The notes: generated by a model not told the origin, from the letters alone. Shown: positions 22,733 to 49,523, counted from the first letter of the stretch. The stretch is 64,000 bases of DNA from Flaccisagitta enflata (GCA_965153355.1 OZ231128.1:38378001-38442000); one strand, 5' to 3'. Translations and numbers: made by a program.

Positions 22733-23231
22733 CAGGTCGCCCAAGGGCAATATGAGGTCAGCGATACCCGTTGCCCTGCTTTGCATGATTGTGAAATAGA
22801 GTGAGACGAAGCAGGGCAGCGGCCCTGAAGGGAACGAAGACCTGTAGAACACAGGGGGACTTTCGTTCGTCATTCCGTCCATCCGTCCGTTTTCCCCCGG
22901 CCCTCTCAGGCATGAAATCTGCCTTCTCAGGCCTGAAATTTACCCTCTCAGGCCTGAAATCTGCACTCTCAGGCTTTGAATCTGCCCTCTCAAGCCTGAA
23001 ATCTGCCCTCACAGGCCTGAAATCTGCCCTCTTAGGCCTTGAATCTGCGAGGGCAGATTTCAGGCCTGGGAGGACAGATTTCAGGCCTGAGTGGATAGAT
23101 TTCAGGCCTGAGAGGGCATATTTCAGGCCTGAGAGGGCCTGGGGGGGACGAACGGACAGACGGAATGACGAACAAAAGTCCCCCCGCGTTCTACAGGACT
23201 TCGTCCCCTTCGGAGCCGCTGCCCAAAAAGC
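22733..23231. mobile_element. Foldback element F (copy 1) with a palindromic minisatellite core
   Basis: The left end reads CAAGGGCAATATG...GCAGGGCAGCGGCC...AGAACACAGGGGGACTT. The right end is the inverse (AAAGTCCCCCCGCGTTCTAC, ...CGCTGCCCAAAAAG). The core at 22,905-23,135 is a 20-bp minisatellite (AGGCCTGAAATCTGCCCTCT) that flips orientation at about 23,048, so the element folds back. No protein is encoded; open frames through it are repeat translations. Confidence 0.7.
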
Positions 23232-23449
23232 AAAGTGCGTCTCTGCATGTCAACAGGTTGGAAGGTTGGGAAAGGGGGGGGGGAGGCATATGAAGTGGGG
23301 CCCCGACCGGCCCTGCCCAACCATCAGCGACGATATGGTAACCCCGCGTTACTTGTTTATCCCTTTCCTCACTCAAAATGATTGGATGAATGTTGTTGTT
23401 CAGAACGACAATTTGTCTTTACATCTGCCGTCTTTCAATCAATCGCGCT

Positions 23450-23459
23450 CTCTCTCTCT

Positions 23460-23512
<53 letters not shown>
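23450..23512 (+). repeat. (CT)n microsatellite
   Basis: About 28 units; followed by a decayed TAGTCGCG-family fragment to 23,665. Confidence 0.95.
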
Positions 23513-23679
23513 CCCTCTTCCCCCAAGTCGCGTGCGGGTGGGCCGGGGCAGTGATAGAAAAAGACCACTCCTGCATTTGGGTAGTAGCAGCAATGCTAAA
23601 ACAGCCTGTAAACGCGGAAAAAGTAAAAAAAAGCAAAAAGGGGACCAACCGCGGTGACAGACGCAAAGACTGAGAAGAG

Positions 23680-24205
23680 AAAATTTAAGATCTAGAAAAT
23701 TAGCAAATAAAAAAAACCGACCTAAATCTTGAAAAAAATACGTCATATCTTGTAAAAGATAAGTAGATAACATCCTAAAAATAGAATTGAGAAGTTTCTC
23801 CTCCTGCCAAACCAAGTGAGCTTATTATTGATCAGATTGATCAGATGGGGTTGACTCAGTGTAACTTGGTGGATAAGTCTCAATTAGTGACAAAAATCTT
23901 AATTCAAGGTTGTGGATTTTATGCGCATTTTACAATGGGAAGATCAGAAAGGTGTGGGGAATGCATGGTTCGCAATTAACTAGTAAGCCCATAAATCTGG
24001 TACTCTTTCTTGTTACTGGCACATTTCATAAATAGCTGACAATCAGAGGTGTTTCTTGCTGTTGATTTGTATCTGTTTAGCTGCTCTTTGGTAGGGTTTG
24101 AGGTGGATTTTTGATAATGCTAAGGATAGCTGTGAATGGTGCGCATCAAACACCAGTAAGAGCTCCTAAGGCTCTTGTTTGTAATGTAACGTTGTCCAAC
24201 TCATG
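23680..24205. other. Gene-free stretch
   Basis: AT-rich; no exon, no clear repeat. Confidence 0.4.
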
Positions 24206-24209
24206 TATG

Positions 24210-24343
24210 AAACAAGGCCGGATACACGGCACTCCAGTCGCGGACGGTTGGGCAGGGGCATGAAAACCGCTTGCAGTTCAAATATATTTTGTTTCGACGG
24301 ACGGGCAGATACAGCAACGTGTTGAGTCGCTTGTCCGCGACTA
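24210..24343 (-). mobile_element. TAGTCGCG-family element, minus orientation
   Basis: Reads AAACAAGGCCGGATACACGG ... CCAGTCGCGGACGGTTGGGC ... GAGTCGCTTGTCCGCGACTA. About 130 bp; a compact copy with a short array. Confidence 0.75.
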
Positions 24344-24562
24344 AAAAGAGTTGCGGCACTATTATTGATTGTTAATCAAATGTATTTTTGTAGATTGTTA
24401 AAGAAATGCGCTTTTAACGTGACGGACGGATGGACCGATATGACCTGTAAAAGGCGCAAAGGAACGCACGCCAACAAACGACCGATGAGATGACGAGCCA
24501 ATTCTGAATTGCCTTTTCCCATGGCTTTAACAAAATTCTTATTTTTTTCTATTGCTTCTTAG

Positions 24563-38978
<14,416 letters not shown>

Positions 38979-40564
38979 TCAAAACAATTTATTAAAAGAT
39001 ATTTACACATTACACAGCACTGAGATTAGAAACGCTCGTGGATTCCTCTTTTTTTGTTAGCTTCCATGTAGCTTTTAGAATCCCTTTTGGTCCTCTTTAG
39101 AAAGCATTTAGTTTGATGTAAGCTCCCGTTCCCGCCCCATCACAAACTCCACCACCTCCACCGCCACCAGCCTCCACTGTCCCCATCGCCTTTAAACGCC
39201 ATTATTTCCCCTCCATCCCTTTATAGAAAATTTCGACTCTGTCAGATGACGGTGTCAGTCCTTGCCTTTCCTCTCATGTTCTTACTAACCTCAAACCAGG
39301 TTCCATCTTTAAAAGTAGAATTTAGATCCTTTTATAGATAAAAGAACTATATCCATTGACAAAATGATAGTTGTTCTATTTTTTCAATTGAGCTAATGGT
39401 TTGCAATTCCCCATTTTGATTTGCAATTCCGTCATGGCAAGAAAGTGTGTCCCAAAAAAAGGTCAAAGTTATTGGTATTTTGAAAAACAAAGATTTACAA
39501 ATAGATCAGCCTGGTTAGTCTGGCCTGGTCATAATTTGAATTGATTGTATGTATTTTTGAACATGAAAACAGAGGCGGCCTGTTCTTGAATGGCTAAAAT
39601 CTAGTCTCCAACCTCGCGCGCAATTCATCTTTTCCGTTAAGTTCCTTTAAGTAACTGTTAACAAAATTCGCACTCAATCCAAATTACTAACAAACCAAAA
39701 AAGTTTCCTGACTCATTTCATAACAAATGTTCGAAATTAGTGATTGTATTTTCCATTTGAAATTTTCTTTTGCCGCTAAGAAGAATATTTATTTATTGTT
39801 ACTTTTTACATCGCAGAATATTCATGATCATCTTCCAAATGAAAGCTAGTTGTGTGTATAGTGCAGTGAAAAAAAATTTCGTTCTCCAATAATTGTACTC
39901 TTCTTTGAGAGATTTAGTGATTATGAAGATTTATTGTGATTTATTGTGGGCAAGATTTATTGTGGGCAAGACCTTCATCCGTCTGTAAGGAACATGATTT
40001 GATTGTATTTCTTATTCTTATTCTATGGATTTATATTGATCCAATAGTTTGATATATTTGATCAGTTATTTATCACAATTTGTCGCAATTGCGTATTGTT
40101 TAAAAGAATTTAAGTTCTTAAAACGTGGTGTTGTAAAGTTGATATGTCACAGTATGAGATCCTGTGTGGATGAAAAAAAAGCTTCACACAAATGGATCAA
40201 TTAGAGAACCCAATTTTCAAATTCATGACTACAACTGCCGACGAAGATAAACGAATGTGCAATGAAAATGTGTTGCTTTTTTGTATTCTCGAGATTCAAA
40301 TGTAGCCTAATTCATGAAAAAATGGTTCGATACTGGTCTTTTATTAGTCGAGACAAAATTGTTCCTAAAAAAATATTGCTGTGGCTCTACTTTCTAGATC
40401 AAAAGTTTGTCAGCGAAATAAGTAATATTTGTTTCATAGAATTTTTTTTCAATAAAATCAAATTTTAACCAATAAGAATTATTTTAAAGTAGCTATGCAT
40501 CAAATTTAGTTATACTGCAATAATTTACAATTATTATATAGTTAATAAATAAACTGATTTTTAC
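38979..40564. other. 3' flank and gene-free stretch
   Basis: AT-rich, with no exon or recognisable repeat. 39,120-39,300 is C-rich (CCACCTCCACCGCCACC) and could be 3' UTR of the preceding gene. Confidence 0.35.
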
Positions 40565-40715
40565 TTTGCTGATGTACTTTTGATTTAGTAAGTAGCCTGG
40601 CTTTTTGTATAAATATTCATCTGGTACGTACCAATCACAACCAAAATCAAGCTTTTTCACGTTCAAGCCATTCACAGCATAGTCCATACATGCTTGTTCT
40701 TTCCAATTTTTTGTT
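40565..40715 (-). CDS. Isolated minus-strand exon, unrecognised protein
   Basis: On the minus strand: acceptor ACAATTTAG before 40,715, donor AGCAAA|GTAAAA after 40,565, 151 nt, phase 2 in and phase 0 out. It encodes 50 residues with a globular-protein composition: TKNWKEQACMDYAVNGLNVK, KLDFGCDWYVPDEYLYKKPG, YLLNQKYISK. The CDWYVPDEYLY style recalls secretory-pathway glycosyltransferases, but I cannot support that. Neighbouring exons were not found. Confidence 0.45.
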
Positions 40716-40719
40716 CTAA

Positions 40720-41265
40720 ATTGTCAAGTTGATAATGGTCAAATGTGGAGGCTACCAAAGAAAAGCAGTTGTCTATACGTGGCTAGCATATAGCATTAAG
40801 CAAGGATCTTGTATTTTTAATCGTCAAAAAAAAGGTTTGAATGGTATTTCAAGGTATTCGGCTTTTAGAAGTTGAATGGCTGTGTCAAGTCATGGCTTAG
40901 TATGGTATGTCATGTCAAGTTTATGATGAATGCGAAATAATTAAAGAGTAACTTATACTCTGTGACAGTCTAGTTAGGTATAAGGCCTAATTTTTCCAAA
41001 TTCATGTCAGTGACCATTCATGGCCCTTTTTCACCCGAAAGTGTCTCTGGGGTGGGGTTTTTGAAGGTTTCAGACATTTTTGGCCCAAAAAAATAAAATT
41101 GACCATGTTGATTTCATGAATTTTTAAGGGGAGAAATTAGCGAGATTTTTGGCACCTTTGTTTTACGCAGTTGGTCCCTTGAAATACTTACAAAAATGGT
41201 CAAAAATGCTTAAAAAGTGCCAAGAACCTACCACGCATGTTGTAGGTACTTATAAAAACAACAAA
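40720..41265. other. Gene-free stretch before the satellite
   Basis: AT-rich; no exon or mobile-element end recognised. Confidence 0.35.
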
Positions 41266-41269
41266 AAGC

Positions 41270-42549
41270 CGCGAGTCTACAGACAGAATCGCAAGTCTAC
41301 AGACGGAATCGCGAATCTACAGATGGAATTGCGAGTCTACGCACGGAATCCCGAATCTATGCTCGGAATCGCGAGTCTACAGATGGAATCGCGAGTCTAT
41401 GCACGGAATCCCGAATCTATGCTCGGAATCGCGAGTCTACAGACGGAATTGCAAGTCTACAGACGGAATTGCAAGTCTACAGACGGAACACAAGTCTACA
41501 GACGGAACGCGAGTCTACAGACAGAACGCCAGTCTACAGACAGAATCGCGAGTCTACAGACGGAATCGCGAGTCTACAGACGGAATTGCGAGTCAACAGA
41601 CGGAATGACAAATCTACAGACGGAATGGCGAGTCTACAGACGTAATCGCGAGTCTACAGACGTAATCGCGAGTCTACACACGTAATCGCGAGTCTACAGA
41701 TGGAATCGCGAGTCTACAGATGGAATCGCGAGTCTACAGATGGAATCGCGAGTCTACAGACGGAATGGCCAGTCTACAGACGGAATGGCCAGTCTACAGA
41801 CGGAATAGCCAGTCTACAGACGGAATGGCGAGTCTACAGACGGAATCGCGAGTCTACAGACGGAATCGCGAGTCTACAGACGGAATCGCGAGTCTACAGA
41901 CGGAATCGCGAGTCTACAGACGTAATCGCGAGTCTACAGACGTAATCGCGAGTCTACAGACGTAATCGCGAGTCTACAGATGTAATCGCGAGTCTACAGA
42001 CGTAATCGCGAGTCTACAGACGTAATCGCGAGTCTACAGACGGAATCGCGAGTCTACAGACGGAATCGCGAGTCTACAGACGGAATCGCGAGTCTACAGA
42101 CGGAATCGCGAGTCTACAGACGGAATCGCGAGTCTACAGACGGAATCGCGAGTCTACAGACGGAATCGCGAGTCTACAGACGGAATCGCGAGTCTACAGA
42201 CGGAATCGCGAGTCTACAGACGGAATCGCGAGTCTACAGACGGAATCGCGAGTCTACAGACGGAATCGCGAGTCTACAGACGGAATCGCGAGTCTACAGA
42301 CGGAATCGCGAGTCTACAGACGGAATCGCGAGTCTACAGACGGAATCGCGAGTCTACAGACGGAATCGCGAGTCTACAGACGGAATCGCGAGTCTACAGA
42401 CGGAATCGCGAGTCTACAGACGGAATCGCGAGTCTACAGACGGAATCGCGAGTCTACAGACAGAATCGCGAGTCTACAGACAGAATCGCGAGTCTACAGA
42501 CGGAATCGCGAGTCTACAGATGGAATCGCGAGTCTACAGACGGAATCGC
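41270..42549 (+). repeat. Satellite of a 20-bp unit, about 64 copies
   Basis: The unit is GAGTCTACAGACGGAATCGC. The first ~25 units and a few at the right edge are variable (TACGCACGGAATCCC, ACAGACGTAATCGC and others). Units from about 42,050 to 42,460 are nearly identical, as expected if the centre is kept homogeneous. Because 20 is not a multiple of 3, each frame reads a 20-residue peptide period and stays open where no unit creates a stop; these frames are not genes. Confidence 0.97.
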
Positions 42550-43435
42550 ACAGTTGATTATTTCATTCATGTGAAGTGAAGTAGCTTATGCGGTTAACCA
42601 AACAACGCGAAAGAAAACTACGGAAAATTGAGCAGATAGAGTCTTCTTAATATCATTCGTGAGGCCGCGTGGGGCTGATCTCAAGTTTCGGAAAGGTCTC
42701 ATTTGAAAGAAAAAACAAAACTGCATCTATTGAGCCCATATGCATCAAAGTTCATATTCGCATATCGCCGTAACAAGTCAGGAAAGCAAGAAAAGAGGAA
42801 AAAGAATATCCTGTTCTCATAGTTGGCTTTCAAAACTTACACCAATCGATAGCTCGTGTCGTTAGCATTCAGAATCATACTTTCCTTGGTTCATATAAAC
42901 ATTTTTAATCGTTTTTGGAGCTTTGCAAGGGAAGACCCAAAATGGTTTCATTCCGTTTTTCTGCTCTCTAGCGACATTTTTGCGCCTTGAAGAATTAGGG
43001 CGTTTACCTAGTCTAGTAGTGGTTTTTCCTTAAATATTTATTTATTTCAACTTTCGTTGGCTATAATGGCTTTTTTTCGCAGTATTATTCGTTACTATTT
43101 TTTCTGTTATTTTGCGGTAATTAATTATCGTGTGCTAATTTAGAATTGTGATAATATAAGTAATTCAGACGTTACTTTCTGTTATTTTCCAAATTGAGTG
43201 ATAAAAATTGTAGCTTTCTCTTCTCTTGAAGCTAGAACAAAGTTGAAGTTACAGTACTTTTCTCTGGGAGAGAAATGTAAGCTCTCGGTCACCAAAAAAA
43301 AAAAAGGAAAAAAAGGAAAAGGAGAAAAATGGTAATACAAGAGCAAATCTTGTCTCAATGAAGACGGGACCAAGGAGATTGATTGAATACACCATTTCGT
43401 CTGCATGTCATTTCCTATCTTCTTTTACCTCGTTA
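42550..43435. other. Gene-free stretch
   Basis: No supported exon; ordinary AT-rich sequence. Confidence 0.35.
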
Positions 43436-43498
43436 TTGTTGTTGTTGTTGTGGTTGTGGTTGTGGTTGTGGTTGTCGCTGTCGTCGTCGTCGTCGTCG

Positions 43499-43585
<87 letters not shown>

Positions 43586-43587
43586 TC
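43436..43587 (+). repeat. (GTT)n microsatellite with GTG/GTC flank
   Basis: About 28 pure units preceded by GGTTGT and GTCGTC variants. Confidence 0.95.
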
Positions 43588-44091
43588 TATTACAGATTGA
43601 TGTTATTGTTGTCACTATTGTTGTTGTTATTTACTTTTAATCAAACAAAAAAAATAATGCTAAAAAGCTCTTTATGGAAAAAAATAAGAATAAGCGTCCT
43701 ACTGGCGGGTTGACGTTATAGAGCAGTTTGCGTTGTGAGGAGGCACATCTGTAATCTCCTTCCTCATCTTCCTCTAAAACAGTAGATTTTCAGCGATAAT
43801 CGCTTTTGTTCGGACGGCCTGGTAAATTATGTCCTCCGCCGAGGAGCTTGAGCTATGGAACCAAACGAAAGAAGGAATTCTAAGCGATGACATAAACTAG
43901 AAAGGGGAAAAAAAGAAAAAAAGAATAAAGGAATGAGCATAGAAAGGAATGAGACTAGACAAGGCCGGGTAAAACTGGGAATGGGCCGGGCTGACACGGG
44001 AGGGCATGGGGTTTTAAATTGGACTTTGAAATGGTTTGGCCATTTGGTTATGGGATTGTCGTTTTTAAACAGTTGTCGTGGAAATTTACAG

Positions 44092-44373
44092 GAAAACATA
44101 GAAAACGTCGTACGACGTCTGGGCTTTGGAAGGCTATCTTTTAAATTATTGTCTAATGAACTGATAATAATGGAAGTAAAAGATGCTTCCAAAGGACAAC
44201 GGAGAGATGGTCTTCATGCTCTTGACGTTTTTTTTCTATTGACAACGTCTATCAGACACTATTTATATAATCCTTGTCGCATTCATACTCAACCACTAGC
44301 AGGCAAACGCGCGCAGAACGTTCTCACTTGTCTAGTTATAGAAACGCCAGAACAAGTTCGGCCAGAAAGTTAA
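44092..44373 (+). CDS. Possible terminal exon, unknown protein
   Basis: A possible acceptor GGAAATTTACAG precedes 44,092 and the frame runs 93 codons to TAA. The composition looks protein-like (ENIENVVRRLGFGRLSFKLL, NELIIMEVKDASKGQ, HALDVFFLLTTSIRHYL). The minus strand is also partly open, no partner exon was identified, and no family is recognised. Confidence 0.25.
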   Translation, partial: ENIENVVRRLGFGRLSFKLLSNELIIMEVKDASKGQRRDGLHALDVFFLLTTSIRHYLYNPCRIHTQPLAGKRAQNVLTCLVIETPEQVRPES

Positions 44374-44459
44374 AGTCAGTGGAAATGTTTTATCCATGGT
44401 TGAGTTTCCTTGTTTTCTGATCGTAAGATTAGGAATGAGGGAAAGAGAGAAGGAGGGGA

Positions 44460-44821
<362 letters not shown>

Positions 44822-45314
44822 CTCGGGAAGGGGGGTGGGTAAGGAATAATTTGAAGACAACCGAAGAGACCAACAAGATGGCCCACAGCCCGGTCCCGAC
44901 AATAAAATACTTTTTTTCTCTTTTTTTTTTCTCGAGGTTCTGACCCATAATTTTTCGAAGCATTCAGTTGCAGTTTCCTAAGCTTTTTTGGTTCGATATT
45001 TGGGATTACTTGTGGTGGAAATGAGGGAATTTTCAAGCCACTGATTACACTATTTTGCGGCTCAAATGCTCGCGCCTTGCTTGGGCTTGCTCCTATCACT
45101 GTCCTATGGTCTGCACGATCATTCATTGCCATTCATTCTTAACATTTTTGAAGTTGCATGTAGATTTTGCAATCGTTGTTGATAAAATCAGATTGATAAA
45201 AAGGCTGAAAATTAGTTTGGATATCAACGGCAATGTATTGTTTGAAAAAGAATTGAAGAGTGTATAATGAGATAACTATTACTTTGACCTCCCGCAAAAC
45301 TGAAACGGGCTCCG

Positions 45315-45316
<2 letters not shown>

Positions 45317-45410
<94 letters not shown>
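45317..45410 (+). repeat. (CAA)n microsatellite
   Basis: About 31 units; its last bases (AACAACAG) form a potential splice acceptor for the exon candidate that follows. Confidence 0.95.
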
Positions 45411-45411
45411 G

Positions 45412-45662
45412 AAGCGGGGACAATCCATCGACAAAACAACAACGACAATGACGACCTAGACGACAAAAACGAGAGTGACGATGGAGGCCACAATGACGAC
45501 GATGAAGACGTTTTCCGTGAGAAGGAAATGCGGACGCGGAAAAGCCGCGATTTGCGAAGTTTTGCGGCAGAGAAGAAGTTATCACTTACTACTTGGCACA
45601 CTTGGATTCTTCCTTCGCTTCGGAGCTGTTTCCAACGGTTTTCGTCTCATTTAACGGTTTAG
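45412..45662 (+). CDS. Possible terminal exon of an acidic protein
   Basis: After the AACAACAG acceptor the frame encodes NNNDNDDLDDKNESDDGGHN, then DDDEDVFREKEMRTRKSRDL and RSFAAEKKLSLTTWHTW, and stops with TAG at 45,660-45,662. An acidic block followed by a basic Glu/Arg/Lys stretch resembles real coding sequence in this genome. No upstream exon is linked and no family is recognised; it could belong with 44,092-44,373. Confidence 0.35.
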
Positions 45663-45669
45663 TTCTATC

Positions 45670-46220
45670 GCGTGGTTGATATAAATTAACAAAAAAAGAA
45701 AAAAAAAAAAAAACACCAGGCTAAAAAAAGAGAGAAAAAAAGCTTTCTTCTTTATCATAACCGAAAGCAATATGTTAATTAGTAGGGGTAATGTGGAGGA
45801 TAATGAATAGGGTCGGAAGAGAGAGGTGGTGGGTGTTATGATCGAGACTGATGTTATGTAAGTGCGGGAGTTAGAGGTGACAATGAAAGAGGGTTTTTAG
45901 ATTGTTTTCATAGCAGAATTCACGCGATAATGAGCGGAGTTGTAAAGAAATTTTGGTTCTAAAAGGGAGATTTGTGCCCCTCCGCATTGCCAGGTGGTAG
46001 CCGGAAGGCAAGTCAGAACATACGTTCCGACTGACCTACTTATCAAAGACCTTCGTCGTCATCGCCACCGCCGCGAAACGATGGAAAAGAAAGTGATATT
46101 AATTACTCCACGTTTATGTACATATTCGGAGTAAAACGAATATATTCCTTAAGGAGAGAGGGGAATTACATAGAAACGGTCTCCATTCATTGTTAAATCC
46201 TCGAAAATTCATTTTTTTTT
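45670..46220. other. Gene-free stretch
   Basis: No exon or repeat recognised apart from A-rich tracts. Confidence 0.35.
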
Positions 46221-46347
46221 AATACATCATGCTTCAAAAGGTTTGTTCGGAATACATCATGCTTCAAAAGGTTTTTTTTCGGAAAACATCATGCTTCAAA
46301 AGCTTTTTTTTCGGAATACATCATGCTTCAAAAGATGTTTTTTTTCA
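46220..46347 (+). repeat. ~32-bp tandem repeat, four copies
   Basis: Unit AATACATCATGCTTCAAAAG followed by GTTTTTTTTCGG, four copies with small length changes in the T run. Confidence 0.85.
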
Positions 46348-46416
46348 GTCGCGTGCTACGCCACACTTAAATCACTTTAGCCAGCTTTGTCGGTCTATCG
46401 GTCCGTCCAACGGTTA
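46346..46416 (+). mobile_element. TAGTCGCG-family head fragment
   Basis: AGTCGCGTGCTACGCCACAC, then AGCTTTGTCGGTCTATCGGT. A tail-like fragment (CTGCTCCTGCCCACCAGCAC, GCGACTTAGGC) lies at 47,240-47,275, so the microsatellites between may have been inserted into one element. Confidence 0.55.
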
Positions 46417-46596
46417 AATCAAACTGAACTTATTGGACATTTTTACGATGATGACCTTGCCCATTACTTGATGAGGTTTTTCAGTCACTACCCCCACCCC
46501 TAATTTTACCATGAAAAAACTGTCTTCATGTTCGTCTGTCTGTTTAGTTATCAGTCTCTTTCTCTCTGTTTCTCTGCCTCTCTGTTTCAATGTTTT

Positions 46597-46602
<6 letters not shown>

Positions 46603-46682
<80 letters not shown>

Positions 46683-46818
46683 TCAAAACGTCATTCTGTC
46701 ACTCTATCTTTGTCATTCTTTCTCTCTCATTGTCTCGGTCACTCTGTCTGTCTTTCTATGTTTGTGACTATCTGTTAGATTGTCTGTCTATCTGTCACTC
46801 TGTCTGTCTATCTGTCCC

Positions 46819-46892
<74 letters not shown>
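46603..46892 (+). repeat. (CT)n, (GTCT)n microsatellites
   Basis: (CT)n 46,603-46,678, (GTCT)n 46,820-46,860, (CT)n 46,861-46,892 with mixed CT/GT sequence between. Confidence 0.95.
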
Positions 46893-46896
<4 letters not shown>

Positions 46897-47320
46897 GTGG
46901 GGTGTTCACATCGAAGCTCTTGACATTTTCAATTCCGCAATTTGAGAACCTTCGATACACCTCCAATTACATCGCAGTCCTTGCTCTTTTTTTTTGGTTG
47001 TTTTGATCCTTGTAATGTATTTGGGGAGAATTGTAACACAATTCAGTTTGACATGGAATTCTTTTGAGGTAAACGCCTTATTTTTCGTTAAGCCGTGCAA
47101 ACATTCGTACGTACATACTTACGTATGCCTGAAAAAAAAAACAGGAGCAAATATTTCAATCGTGATATTTTTCGGTGTGCACTGCACAGGACTCGGTGTC
47201 TAACTGTTAGCCGTGCTTAAATGTTTGATTATTTTACTCTGCTCCTGCCCACCAGCACGCGACTTAGGCTTGTTTTATACCAACGACGACGGTCGTCATT
47301 GCTGCCCTGGATGACAGAGC

Positions 47321-47917
47321 TAACCATAAGTGCAATAAAAATGGCCGATTTTTCAACAGCTTTGAGCACAGGTTTTGGTCAAAAGATTCTTGGGACCATC
47401 CTAAAATTCATGCATTGTAGAAACATATCAAAATTATCTTTCATTTGAGTCCATGCAGCAAATTTTTTCTCAATTCTTTAAGAAAATATGACAGATTAAG
47501 GGCTAACAACTAAATTGCCACCTCATGAAAAAAGGGCCGAATTTGTCACTCGGATTTTCTGAAATGTTTTAGATGAGTAAAAATGATAGAAGATCTTTAT
47601 CGATTTCGATGAAATTTTAGGGGCTAGTTGACCTGTATTTGCCCCAATATCAATTCAATTTTTATCAATATCGGGCAACGTCTTCTGTGATTTTTTATGG
47701 AACTTTGTAAAGATACCATGGGCAGTTTCAAAATTAAGCGGTTTTGCTAAACTTACTCTCATTTGCGTATTCATTGAGTTAGTGGTCCCACAAAAGTTTC
47801 AAATGAAAGATCTTTTGAAGGGCTTTCAAGGCGTCATGAATTTTGCTATGTTCCGATGAATTTTGGATCCTATACAGACCTTTCAAAAATCGGCCATTTT
47901 TATTGCACTTATGGTTA
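47321..47917. mobile_element. Inverted-repeat MITE (597 bp), TA-flanked
   Basis: Ends TAACCATAAGTGCAATAAAA and its exact inverse; terminal match of about 33 bp, then imperfect arms. The TA at each end is consistent with Tc1/mariner-type target duplication. Non-coding. Confidence 0.75.
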
Positions 47918-48189
47918 ATAAGAAACAAAAAAAATCAAGAAAAAAAAAAAACAAGAGGAAGAACCCTGCGCCTCCCTGAAAAAAAAAAAAACGGAACGAA
48001 AATGGCACTAAAGATCTACATTTATGGAATATTCATCGCCAACCTTTCATTTTCTTTTGATTTGGAAAAACCGTTCTTTAACTTGGATTAATTGTTGCTG
48101 GAAAGGTGAGTGTCTCTATCGAATTTATGAATGTAAGTTGCATGTGAGAGTGACAACAATGTTTCCAAACAACGGCATAAAAAAAGACC

Positions 48190-48310
<121 letters not shown>

Positions 48311-48331
48311 ACAACAACAACCAACAGCAAC

Positions 48332-48897
48332 CAGTCGCCCAAGGGCAATATGTGGTCAGCGATACCCGTTGCCCTGCTTTGTGTGTATGTGAATGTAGGT
48401 GATGGTTAGCAGGGCAGCGGCCCCGAAGGGGACGATGTCCTGTAGAACACAGGGGGACTTCTGCTCAATTTGGTTCGAGAGCATCATTGCATCATTGAAT
48501 AACATGGAAAATTGACAAAAAATAAATATTTCAATATTTTCCATTGAAAAACATGGAAAATTGATAAAAAAAATGCAAAATGCAGAATGTGTAATCCCCG
48601 TTGAACACCATGGAAAATTGACAAAAAAATGAAACAAATATAGAATTCACATTGAATAGTATGGGAAATTGAAAAATAATGGGAAAACACAGAATTCCCA
48701 TTGAAAAGTATGGAAAATTTGACGAAAAATGAAAAAACTGTAGAATTCCCATTGAATAACATGGGAAATTTACAAAAAGATGAAGAAATGGCGAGGGCGG
48801 GGGGAAGAACGAACAAACGGACGGACGGACAAACGAACGAAAGTCCCCCTGTGTTCTACAGGACATCTTCTCCTTTGGGGCCGCCGCCCAAAAAGCC
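48332..48897. mobile_element. Foldback element F (copy 2), different core
   Basis: Left end CAGTCGCCCAAGGGCAATAT...AGAACACAGGGGGACTT; right end the inverse (AAGTCCCCCTGTGTTCTACA, then GGGGCCGCCGCCC). The core is made of ~40-60-bp units containing ATGGAAAATTGA and TAGAATTCCCATTGAA, unrelated to the core of copy 1. Non-coding. Confidence 0.75.
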
Positions 48898-48932
48898 ACT
48901 CTTCATGGTTACAATTTAAAGATTTGTTCCTA

Positions 48933-48970
48933 ACAACAACAACAACAACAACAACGACAACGACAATGAC

Positions 48971-49063
<93 letters not shown>

Positions 49064-49107
49064 TCAACCACAACAACAACATCAACCACAACCACAACAA
49101 CAATAAA
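48933..49107 (+). repeat. (CAA)n microsatellite
   Basis: About 50 units with CGA, TGA and CCA interruptions. Confidence 0.95.
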
Positions 49108-49226
49108 AACACAAACAGCAACAACATTAAAAAAAACCCAAAAAACAACGAAGTTTTATTCAAGTTTTTATCCTTCCACAAAACAGTTTACGATTGTCAT
49201 ACTATCTTAGTATGATAAACAGTAAT

Positions 49227-49523
49227 TACCATATTTCTCCTATTTAGCGCCCCCCACCCTATGAAATTGAAAATCTGCTATAACTATGCATAAACTTTCT
49301 TTTTTATTTTCATTATAGAAGAGAATTGAAAATTAAAAAACAGAAGATTTAAAAACATTTTTCTTTGCTTTTTTTGTTGTTTCTCTCCCATCTTTTTTCA
49401 TCTTTCATGAGAGATTTTTATATTTTTCATAAAAACGATAGGGGCGCTAATTAGAAAGTATAAGAGCAAAGTTAAATTGTGATTTTGCAAGCGACCAGGG
49501 CGCTAATTAGGAGAAATACGGTA
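49227..49523. mobile_element. Inverted-repeat MITE (297 bp)
   Basis: Ends TACCATATTTCTCCTATTTA-GCGCCC and the inverse of TACCGTATTTCTCCTAATTA-GCGCCC, about 26 bp with few mismatches; AT-rich non-coding interior. Confidence 0.75.

Noticed and set aside
41149-41965. Open frames of up to 178 codons through the 20-bp satellite
   Set aside because: The unit length is not a multiple of 3 and lacks stops, so all frames are open; the peptide has a strict 20-residue period.
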